From assembly GCA_017646485.1 (NCBI GenBank), contig JAGCML010000307.1, forward strand, positions 1-5,178: a DNA stretch of 5,178 bases, given 5' to 3'. Source of the stretch: Kiritimatiellia bacterium. GTDB taxonomy: Bacteria; Verrucomicrobiota; Kiritimatiellia; RFP12; DVOR01. This document shows, in pieces, positions 1-5,178 of the stretch (the first letter of the stretch is position 1; each line of letters begins with the position of its first letter). The notes beneath the pieces were generated by a model. That model was not told the origin of the DNA. It was given only the letters and a program-made list of their open reading frames with translations, and did not search any database. The position numbers were made by a program, and so were the translations under genes.

Positions 1-1983
1 CTCAATGAAGATACGTGGGTTCCGCCCAAGCGTCAGCCTGCAGCAGAGCCCCTCTTTGAACCGCCGACACCCGCCCCCGAACCCATGGCGCCGGCGACAC
101 GTTCTGCCCCCGAACCTCAGCCCTTCACCCTGCAGGCTGAAAATACACCTATTTTGAAGCCGGTTTCGCCCGAAAAATCCATCACGGCACCCGTACCTGC
201 GGCCAATGACAATACCGAACCCGAAGCCTATGTCCAAGACTATGGCCTGCCACCGCTCGAACTCTTAGGCGAGATTCCACCGAAAAAGAGCGAAGCGGAG
301 GATATCCAGTCCGCAATTGCAGCCATTGAAGGCGTCTTCTCCCAATTCCGCATTGGTGCAAAGGTGGTGAACTACAAACGTGGTCCCGTACTCACGCAGT
401 TTGAAATTCGCCCAGAACCCAATGTCGACCTCAAGAAATTTGAAGGCACCCGCCGCAACCTCCTCATGAACTTGCGTGCGGAATCAATCCGTATTCAGGC
501 CCCGATTCCAGGACGAGACCTCGTCGGCATTGAAGTGCCCAATAGCGTTCGTCAGTCGGTTACCCTACGTGAAATCTTGGAAGGTGAAGCCTGGCGTAAG
601 GCAGAGCGTAAGATGGATTTGCCGTTGGCACTGGGTAAACTGGCCACAGGTGGCGATCTCATTGTTGACTTGGCCGAAATGCCTCACCTGCTGGTGGCTG
701 GTGGCACAGGCTCTGGTAAGTCCGTTGCCGTGAATGACATGTTGATTGGTCTGCTCATGTGCAGAAAGCCCGACCGTCTGCGCCTTCTCATGGTTGACCC
801 CAAGCGTGTGGAATTCACATCGTATGACAACCTGCCGCACTTGCTCAACCCCGTCGTGGTGGAACCCAAGAAGGTGATGCTCACGTTGCGTTGGGCACGA
901 CGCGAAATGGAACGTCGCTACGAACTCCTGCAACGCTACGGTGTGCGTAATATCGGCGAATACAATGCACGCGTCAAGAATCCGCTCTCGCATCGCGATA
1001 ATCCGACGGTACAATTGCCCTTCATCGTGTTGATTATCGACGAACTCGCCGACTTGATGAATGATCCAGCGGTTCGTGCTGAAATTGAGACCCCGATTGC
1101 CGCCATCACAGCAAAGGCACGCGCAGCAGGTATTCACTTGATTATCGCAACGCAGCGCCCCACCACCGACATCATCACGGGTACCATTAAATCCAACATT
1201 CCTGGTCGTGTGGCCCTTCGCGTGGCACAAGCCAATGACTCGCGCACCATCCTTGACGAATCTGGTGCAGAAAACCTCATCGGTAAGGGTGATATGTTGC
1301 TCGGACGTTCGGGCAAGCCCACGGTGCGTTCGCAGGCGGCTTGGGTCACGAATGAGTCCATCGATGCGATTTGCGACTTCATTCGTAATCAAGCAGGTCC
1401 CGCCTTTGACAATGCACTCGTCGGCACGATGGAACGCATCCCAGAAGAGAAGGCCAATCATAACATGGACTCCCTCTTGGAAGGCCTCGTCACCCCGAAG
1501 GAGGAGCCTGCCATTGAGCTCGGCGCCGATGACGATATGTCCGACGAAGGCCTCTACCTCAAAGCATTGGAGTACATTCGTCAGACAGGTCGTTTCTCCA
1601 CCTCGGTCTTGCAACGTCGGTTTAAGATTGGCTATCAGAAGGCTGGACGCATCACGGATATGTTGGAAGAACGCGGCATCATTGGGCCGATGGGACGCGG
1701 TGGTTCACGCGAAATCCTCGTAGACTTGAACGCAGAAGAACGTCAAAAGCTGGCAGGGACCGACGGAGAAGCGGCAGCCTTTGATACGCGTAGCGATGCC
1801 TCTGCCAGTGAACCCACTCAGGAATTTGTCAACAATAGCGAACCCGAAGTCACGCCAGACTATCATTATGAACCCCTTGACGAGGCGCCCCCTGCGCCTG
1901 ACGGGGATGATTTTGGCTTAGGTGACTTTGATCCGATTTCACTTGAATTACCAGAAATCCGACGTCCCTCGTCTCAATCCTAA
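1..1983 (+). CDS. ftsK: DNA translocase FtsK/SpoIIIE, 5'-truncated by window
   Basis: This is an ATP-driven double-stranded DNA pump that moves chromosome termini through the closing division septum. The frame is open from the first base, so the visible 660 residues are a C-terminal fragment; the N-terminal membrane domain should lie upstream, and the ATG at 85 is internal. Numbered from the first visible codon, residues 1-79 are a Pro/Ala/Glu-rich linker. The motor begins near YGLPPLELL (about 81-89). Walker A GGTGSGKS is at 234-241, Walker B FIVLIIDELADL at 341-352, and the conserved DSRTILDESGAENLIGKGDM stretch at 413-432. A winged-helix gamma domain occupies about 516-575 (LQRRFKIGYQKAGR, then ReIL). 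An acidic tail of about 80 residues follows, which is unusual because gamma normally ends the protein. Two of the three residues aligned to the E. coli KOPS contacts differ (Q546, D553). The RodZ-like gene starts 52 bases downstream. Family assignment is very secure. Confidence 0.97.
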   Translation, partial: LNEDTWVPPKRQPAAEPLFEPPTPAPEPMAPATRSAPEPQPFTLQAENTPILKPVSPEKSITAPVPAANDNTEPEAYVQDYGLPPLELLGEIPPKKSEAEDIQSAIAAIEGVFSQFRIGAKVVNYKRGPVLTQFEIRPEPNVDLKKFEGTRRNLLMNLRAESIRIQAPIPGRDLVGIEVPNSVRQSVTLREILEGEAWRKAERKMDLPLALGKLATGGDLIVDLAEMPHLLVAGGTGSGKSVAVNDMLIGLLMCRKPDRLRLLMVDPKRVEFTSYDNLPHLLNPVVVEPKKVMLTLRWARREMERRYELLQRYGVRNIGEYNARVKNPLSHRDNPTVQLPFIVLIIDELADLMNDPAVRAEIETPIAAITAKARAAGIHLIIATQRPTTDIITGTIKSNIPGRVALRVAQANDSRTILDESGAENLIGKGDMLLGRSGKPTVRSQAAWVTNESIDAICDFIRNQAGPAFDNALVGTMERIPEEKANHNMDSLLEGLVTPKEEPAIELGADDDMSDEGLYLKALEYIRQTGRFSTSVLQRRFKIGYQKAGRITDMLEERGIIGPMGRGGSREILVDLNAEERQKLAGTDGEAAAFDTRSDASASEPTQEFVNNSEPEVTPDYHYEPLDEAPPAPDGDDFGLGDFDPISLELPEIRRPSSQS

Positions 1984-2024
1984 CGAAGTTGAGCCCCTTT
2001 TACAATTGATTCATCCCTAATGCC

Positions 2025-2029
2025 AGAGG
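2025..2029 (+). promoter_or_regulatory. Shine-Dalgarno site of the rodZ-like gene
   Basis: AGAGG lies 6 bases before the ATG at 2036. It supports that start over the nearby out-of-frame ATG at 2020, which has no such site. The 52-base gap around it shows no clear terminator or -35/-10 pair, so transcription from ftsK probably reads through. Confidence 0.6.
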
Positions 2030-2035
2030 TTAAAC

Positions 2036-3268
2036 ATGTCTTTCGGTGAAACCCTAAAGCAAAAACGACTTGAACGTGGCTGGACAAAAGAATATGTCGC
2101 AGAGCGCACGCACTTGATGACTCGCAACATTGATGTGTTGGAGTCTGAATCAATCAAGAAGATTCCAGCCCCCATTTACGCCAAGGGACACATCAGACTT
2201 TATTGCGAACTCTTAGGGATTGACCCCGAGCCTCTCATCCAAGAATACTTAGCGATGAGTGCTGGAGGAAATGCCAAGGTGCGCCCAGTCTCTTGTCAAA
2301 CGGTGCGAGAGATTCCCGTGCGTCCACCAGACCCCATTCACACTGGCGCACATCGCACCCTTCCGCCGAAGGAACCCGCACCCGATTCGACGCCAAAGGC
2401 AACGTTTCACAAACTTGTGAAGCCCGCAGAGGACACCTTTACCTCCGTGCCGAAACCCGAAGAACTCCCCTCTCTTGAGGAAGCTCCGGCTCCACGCTTC
2501 ACACCACCGCCTGCAGCACCCGTAGTGCAGCCGGCTCCAACATTTACACCGCCGCCCGCAGACCTCTTTACGCCGCCACCCGCAGAGCCCGTTGTGCAGC
2601 CGACACCAGTGTTCACGCCGCCTGCGGAGCCCATTGAACCGCCAGCAACACCCGTAACTCCGCCGCCAACACCGACCTTCTCTGCGCCGCCGCCCGTTAC
2701 GCCAGTGGCTGAAGCACCTGCGGCCTTCACCTTGACGGGGGACACCCTTACAGAACAAGCCCCTGCGCCTGCGGCACCCGTTGCACCGCCCCCAGCGCCC
2801 CGCCATCCGCATCGCGCCATCTTTGGACGACCTCTTGAACAAGAAAAGCGCGAACGCAAGGTTGTGCAGCAACGGGATCGTTCGGATGAACTCAAGCCGC
2901 AACCGCTCAATGAACGTCGAATCTTTGGGCCGCAGCAACCGGTTCCGGAACCACCCAATCCGCACCTGTTCACCTTGTCAACCTTGGGTAAGCGTTTTAC
3001 GACTGCATGTTCCAACCTGTTCACAGGCGCGACTCGCCCGAAGGTCAAGCGTTTGCAAGGCGACGAAGGTCGCTACTACACGCCACGCATGTTCTATCAG
3101 GCCCTCTTATTCTTCTTGATTCTTTTGGGTTTAACAGGCGTCATCTTCGCCTTCCGTTATGTCTTCCGCATCTCTGATGCGGCAGAATCCGAATATGGCC
3201 TCACCCCGGAAACAGAACGATTTGAATTGCGTCCTGTCGCCACCCCGCCAGAATCCTTCTTTGACTAA
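2036..3268 (+). CDS. RodZ-like helix-turn-helix membrane protein
   Basis: This is probably a cytoskeletal anchor related to RodZ, which binds MreB on the inner face of the membrane and supports rod-shape growth. It has 410 residues. Residues 2-72 form a RodZ-type helix-turn-helix domain (GETLKQKRLERGWT at the start, then the IPAPIYAKGHIRLYCELLGI helix at 43-62). Residues from about 90 to 340 are a long low-complexity linker rich in Pro, Ala, Thr and Glu, with FTPPPA repeats at 155-198 and a basic stretch before the membrane. One transmembrane helix is visible at about 354-377 (FLILLGLTGVIFAF core). Only about 33 residues follow, so the periplasmic beta domain (DUF4115 type) of canonical RodZ is absent. 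With the usual N-in topology the proline-rich linker is cytoplasmic, the reverse of E. coli RodZ. No signal peptide is seen. It sits between ftsK and nadD, which fits an envelope role. A DNA-binding regulator is an alternative, but the single C-terminal membrane helix favours RodZ. Confidence 0.82.
   Translation: MSFGETLKQKRLERGWTKEYVAERTHLMTRNIDVLESESIKKIPAPIYAKGHIRLYCELLGIDPEPLIQEYLAMSAGGNAKVRPVSCQTVREIPVRPPDPIHTGAHRTLPPKEPAPDSTPKATFHKLVKPAEDTFTSVPKPEELPSLEEAPAPRFTPPPAAPVVQPAPTFTPPPADLFTPPPAEPVVQPTPVFTPPAEPIEPPATPVTPPPTPTFSAPPPVTPVAEAPAAFTLTGDTLTEQAPAPAAPVAPPPAPRHPHRAIFGRPLEQEKRERKVVQQRDRSDELKPQPLNERRIFGPQQPVPEPPNPHLFTLSTLGKRFTTACSNLFTGATRPKVKRLQGDEGRYYTPRMFYQALLFFLILLGLTGVIFAFRYVFRISDAAESEYGLTPETERFELRPVATPPESFFD
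2498..2638 (+). repeat. Imperfect in-frame tandem repeat coding FTPPPAxPVVQPxP
   Basis: Within the rodZ-like gene, residues 155-169 and 178-192 are two 15-residue copies of F-T-P-P-P-A-x-P-V-V-Q-P-x-P-x. They are separated by a short 8-residue copy (FTPPPADL, 170-177) and followed by a degenerate copy beginning FTPPAEP at 193. Copies begin at 2498, 2543, 2567 and 2612. The DNA copies differ mostly at third codon positions, so the repeat is kept at protein level and is not a recent duplication. It probably forms an extended proline-rich linker. Confidence 0.8.
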
Positions 3269-3281
3269 TTCAGCACATCCC

Positions 3282-3863
3282 ATGAAACGCAACGTCGGAC
3301 TTTTAGGAGGTTCATTTGATCCGGTTCACGAGGGCCACATCGCCCTCGCGCAAGCGGCATTGGAGGCCTTTGGTCTGGACGAAGTGCGGTTCATGCCCTG
3401 TGCGCAACAAGCACTTAAAGCACATGCGCCGGCAGCGGCAAAGGATCGTTGTGCGATGTTACGCTTAGCCTTAGCGCCGTATCCACAATTTACCTTAGAC
3501 TGCCGTGAAATCTTCCGTGGCGGGAAGACTTACACCTATGACACCTTGATGGCCCTCCGTCAGGCAGAACCCAAGACCACCTTTTGGTTCATCATGGGCA
3601 TGGACTCTGCGCGCTCCTTTTCAAAATGGTATCGCGCAGCAGCATTGCCCAGCCTTTGCGAGTTCATCCTCTTTGATCGTCCAGGTGTAGATGAACCAGA
3701 AACGGATCCTGTGCCGGGCTTGAAAGCCCATCGACTCACAGGGCCCCTGATTGACATTTCCAGTTCGGACATCCGCGCAACAGTTGCGGAGAATCGTCCA
3801 ATTCGGTATCCTATTTGTGATTTAGAAGTTCGCTACCTTCGGGATCACAACCTCTATTTATAA
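3282..3863 (+). CDS. nadD: Nicotinate-nucleotide adenylyltransferase
   Basis: NadD joins ATP and nicotinate mononucleotide to give deamido-NAD and pyrophosphate, an essential cytosolic step of NAD synthesis. The 193-residue product has the usual family length. The nucleotidyltransferase signature GGSFDPVHEGH is at residues 9-19, with the paired histidines H16 and H19 of the (H/T)xGH motif. TYTYDTL matches the family's SYTxxTL segment, FIMGMDSARSFSKWY the IIGxDxxxxxxxWY segment, and ISSSDIR (159-165) the C-terminal ISSTxIR motif, followed by a typical ending (VRYLRDHNLYL). The ATG at 3282 is chosen because the family motif begins eight residues later; an in-frame ATG at 3159 would lie inside the rodZ-like gene and add a non-family extension. 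There is no clear Shine-Dalgarno site, and the stop of the rodZ-like gene is only 13 bases upstream, so translational coupling is plausible. The usual PPHK/PPHR segment appears here as QALK. Confidence 0.95.
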   Translation: MKRNVGLLGGSFDPVHEGHIALAQAALEAFGLDEVRFMPCAQQALKAHAPAAAKDRCAMLRLALAPYPQFTLDCREIFRGGKTYTYDTLMALRQAEPKTTFWFIMGMDSARSFSKWYRAAALPSLCEFILFDRPGVDEPETDPVPGLKAHRLTGPLIDISSSDIRATVAENRPIRYPICDLEVRYLRDHNLYL

Positions 3864-3868
3864 AGGAG
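3863..3868 (+). promoter_or_regulatory. Shine-Dalgarno site of rsfS, overlapping the nadD stop
   Basis: AAGGAG is a near-perfect ribosome binding site 10 bases before the ATG at 3879. Its first base is the last base of the nadD stop codon. It fixes the rsfS start and suggests that rsfS is translated efficiently even if nadD, which has a poor site, is not. Confidence 0.75.
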
Positions 3869-3878
3869 ACAACATCCC

Positions 3879-4238
3879 ATGACACAAACCAATGAAGCTC
3901 TCGTACTGGGCATCGCACAAGCACTGTATGACAAGCAGGCTGAAGACATCCGTATTTTGGATGTGCGTGGCATTTCCACAGTGACAGATATTTGCGTAAT
4001 CGCCTCGGGCACCTCTGCTCCACACTTAAAGGCGCTTCAAAAAGCAGCACAGACCTATCTCAAGACCAGCTCGGATACGCGTTATCGTACCTCTGGTGAA
4101 TCGGATAGCGGTTGGGTTTTGCTTGACGCATTCACCGTTGTCATCCATGTTTTCGCCCCTGAAGCACGCGAATACTATGATATTGAAGCGTTGTGGCAAG
4201 GCGCAAAAGAGATTCCCTTTACTCCAAACATTCCCTGA
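3879..4238 (+). CDS. rsfS: Ribosomal silencing factor RsfS
   Basis: RsfS (DUF143/Iojap family) binds ribosomal protein uL14 on the large subunit and blocks joining with the small subunit, lowering translation when nutrients are scarce. The product has 119 residues, the normal length for the family. Visible family blocks are AEDIRILDVRGISTVTDICV at about 21-40, IASGTSAPHLKALQKAA just after it, and the C-terminal GWVLLDAFTVVIHVFAPEAR segment followed by YYDIEALWQGAKEIPF. The usual GD of the DxGDVxVH motif is replaced by FT, while the downstream His and the ExLW ending are kept. The start is supported by a strong AAGGAG site. It directly follows nadD, an arrangement found in many bacteria, and the next gene starts 9 bases after its stop. 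Identification is secure from the combined motifs and context. Confidence 0.93.
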   Translation: MTQTNEALVLGIAQALYDKQAEDIRILDVRGISTVTDICVIASGTSAPHLKALQKAAQTYLKTSSDTRYRTSGESDSGWVLLDAFTVVIHVFAPEAREYYDIEALWQGAKEIPFTPNIP

Positions 4239-4240
4239 GG
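4236..4240 (+). promoter_or_regulatory. Shine-Dalgarno site of lysA, overlapping the rsfS stop
   Basis: TGAGG contains the rsfS stop codon (TGA) and lies 7 bases before the ATG at 4248. It is a moderate site. The overlap with the preceding stop suggests translational coupling between the two genes. Confidence 0.55.
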
Positions 4241-4247
4241 TCTACTC

Positions 4248-5178
4248 ATGTCTGAAAAAACATTACCGTGTTCTGAAGCGCAATTGCGCGATATCGCAAC
4301 GCGTTGGCCCACCCCATTCCACCTCTATGATGAAAAGGCCATCCGCGCCAATGCGCGTCGCTTGAAGGCTGCCTTCGCATGGAACAAAGGCTTCCGCAAC
4401 TTCTTTGCCGTCAAGGCCGCACCCAATCCCTTCCTGATGCGCGTTTTGAAGGATGAGGGTTTTGGTGCAGACTGCTCCTCCTTGCCAGAACTCCTGCTCT
4501 CGCAGAAGGTGGGCTTGGAGGGTGAAGCGATTATGTTCACCTCCAATGACACCCCGGCTGAAGAATTCGTGCGTGCAGTGGAAATGGGCGCCAATATCAA
4601 CTTTGACGACATCTCCCACATCGAATTCCTCGAAAAAGCTTGCGGCAAACTCCCTGAGCTCGTCTGCTTCCGTTACAATCCTGGTCCGCTCAAGGGGGGC
4701 AACGCCATCATTGGTAAGCCCGAAGAAGCAAAGTATGGCTTCACGCGTGAGCAACTCTTTGAAGGCTATCGCCTCCTCAAGGAAAAGGGCGTCAAGCGTT
4801 TTGGCTTGCACACCATGGTGGCATCGAACGAATTGAATCCGCAGTACTTCATTGATACGGCGATTCTCCTCTTCGACCTCATTGCCGAACTTCAGGCCAC
4901 GTTAGGCATCACCTTTGAATTCGTCAATCTTGGCGGTGGCATCGGTATCCCCTATCGTCCCGAACAGGAAGGCGTCAACTTGGAAATCGTGGGCGAAGGC
5001 ATCCGCAAGGCTTACGAAGAACGCCTGATTGCAAAGGGTCACCCAGAATTGAAGATCTATCTGGAATGTGGCCGTTGCATCACGGGTCCTTATGGTTACT
5101 TAGTCAGCACCGTGCGCCACTTGAAGCACACCTATCGCGACTATGTGGGTATGGATGCGTGCATGGCCAACCTCATGC
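4248..5178 (+). CDS. lysA: Diaminopimelate decarboxylase-like PLP enzyme, 3'-truncated by window
   Basis: This probably decarboxylates meso-diaminopimelate to L-lysine, the last step of lysine synthesis, in the cytosol. The first 310 residues are visible; the family usually has about 400-430. It is a fold-type III (alanine racemase-like barrel) PLP enzyme. The Schiff-base lysine is K56 in FFAVKAAPN, the glycine-rich phosphate-binding loop is LGGGIGIP (228-235), and ECGR (273-276) stands where classical LysA has EPGR. GMDACMANLM at the window end matches the GxDAgxxxLM segment that precedes the RP..Y motif. The classical HIGSQ segment is replaced by HTMVASNE (188-195), as I recall for a divergent LysA clade. 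The substrate-specifying C-terminal CES(D/x)-type motif lies outside the window, so another basic amino acid decarboxylase of the same fold is not excluded. The start is supported by TGAGG 7 bases upstream and by nothing similar further in. It follows rsfS after 9 bases, probably in the same transcript. Confidence 0.82.
   Translation, partial: MSEKTLPCSEAQLRDIATRWPTPFHLYDEKAIRANARRLKAAFAWNKGFRNFFAVKAAPNPFLMRVLKDEGFGADCSSLPELLLSQKVGLEGEAIMFTSNDTPAEEFVRAVEMGANINFDDISHIEFLEKACGKLPELVCFRYNPGPLKGGNAIIGKPEEAKYGFTREQLFEGYRLLKEKGVKRFGLHTMVASNELNPQYFIDTAILLFDLIAELQATLGITFEFVNLGGGIGIPYRPEQEGVNLEIVGEGIRKAYEERLIAKGHPELKIYLECGRCITGPYGYLVSTVRHLKHTYRDYVGMDACMANLM

Noticed and set aside
85..87. ATG at 85 as the start of ftsK
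   Set aside because: The frame is open to the first base with the same Pro/Ala/Glu-rich linker composition, and FtsK needs an N-terminal membrane domain upstream.
565..1614. A 349-codon open frame on the minus strand inside ftsK
   Set aside because: It lies wholly antisense to conserved ATPase motifs; its translation is rich in Cys, His and Arg with no recognisable domain, as expected from the codon bias of the real gene.
1883..1914. Inverted repeat AGGCGC/GCGCCT followed downstream by TTTT, as a terminator
   Set aside because: It is inside the ftsK coding region about 70 bases before the stop, the stem is only 6 pairs, and the T run is short and distant.
2001..2006. TACAAT in the ftsK-rodZ gap as a -10 promoter box
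   Set aside because: No TTGACA-like box lies 16-18 bases upstream (TCCTAA at that distance). A single hexamer is not enough.
2020..2049. A 9-codon open frame (MPEVKHVFR) overlapping the rodZ-like start
   Set aside because: It has no ribosome binding site and no feature of a known leader peptide; chance occurrence is likely.
2249..3048. Two overlapping minus-strand open frames opposite the rodZ-like gene
   Set aside because: Their Gly/Arg/Cys-rich or Gly/Ala/Val-rich composition is the mirror of proline-rich codons on the + strand. No start signal or domain supports them.
3159..3281. A 41-codon upstream extension of nadD
   Set aside because: It would overlap the end of the rodZ-like gene in another frame, and NadD proteins begin just before the GG(S/T)FDP motif, which fits the ATG at 3282.
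3304..3318. AGGAGG followed by TTG as an internal ribosome binding site and start in nadD
   Set aside because: The bases encode the invariant GGSFD motif; starting there would remove the catalytic signature.
3329..3348. Perfect 7-base inverted repeat CGAGGGC/GCCCTCG early in nadD
   Set aside because: It falls in conserved codons after the HxGH motif and has no T run. It might form a small mRNA hairpin, but nothing indicates regulation.

Overview
The window holds five genes on the + strand, tightly packed and all in the same direction. It reads as a housekeeping segment of a bacterial chromosome. In order they are: the 3' part of a DNA translocase gene (ftsK/spoIIIE family, start outside the window), a RodZ-like membrane-anchored helix-turn-helix protein, nicotinate-nucleotide adenylyltransferase (nadD), the ribosomal silencing factor (rsfS), and the 5' part of a PLP-dependent decarboxylase most like diaminopimelate decarboxylase (lysA, cut by the window end).

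The gaps between genes are 52, 13, 15 and 9 bases. No gap contains a convincing terminator or promoter, so the simplest reading is one transcript or a few overlapping ones. Good Shine-Dalgarno-like sites precede the rodZ-like gene, rsfS and lysA; nadD has almost none. No stretch longer than about 55 bases lacks a gene. I saw no tRNA or rRNA genes, CRISPR array, insertion sequence or phage gene.

The genes join core functions rather than a single pathway: chromosome clearance at the septum (FtsK), cell elongation and MreB anchoring (RodZ-like), NAD synthesis (NadD), control of ribosome subunit joining (RsfS), and lysine synthesis from meso-diaminopimelate, the peptidoglycan precursor (LysA). 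The nadD-rsfS pair is widely conserved in bacteria. FtsK/SpoIIIE and RodZ homologues are also near each other in some other bacteria.

GC content looks moderate, roughly 50-55% by eye. The proline/alanine-rich linkers, a RodZ lacking its periplasmic domain, and the divergent LysA type suggest a Gram-negative-type bacterium, perhaps of the Verrucomicrobiota/Lentisphaerota (PVC) group. That placement is inference and weakly supported. I did not find a clearly new biological system. The most notable points are departures from canonical architecture: the domain order of the RodZ-like protein, changes at the predicted KOPS-reading and MreB-contact residues, an acidic tail beyond the FtsK gamma domain, and a non-classical active-site motif in the decarboxylase.
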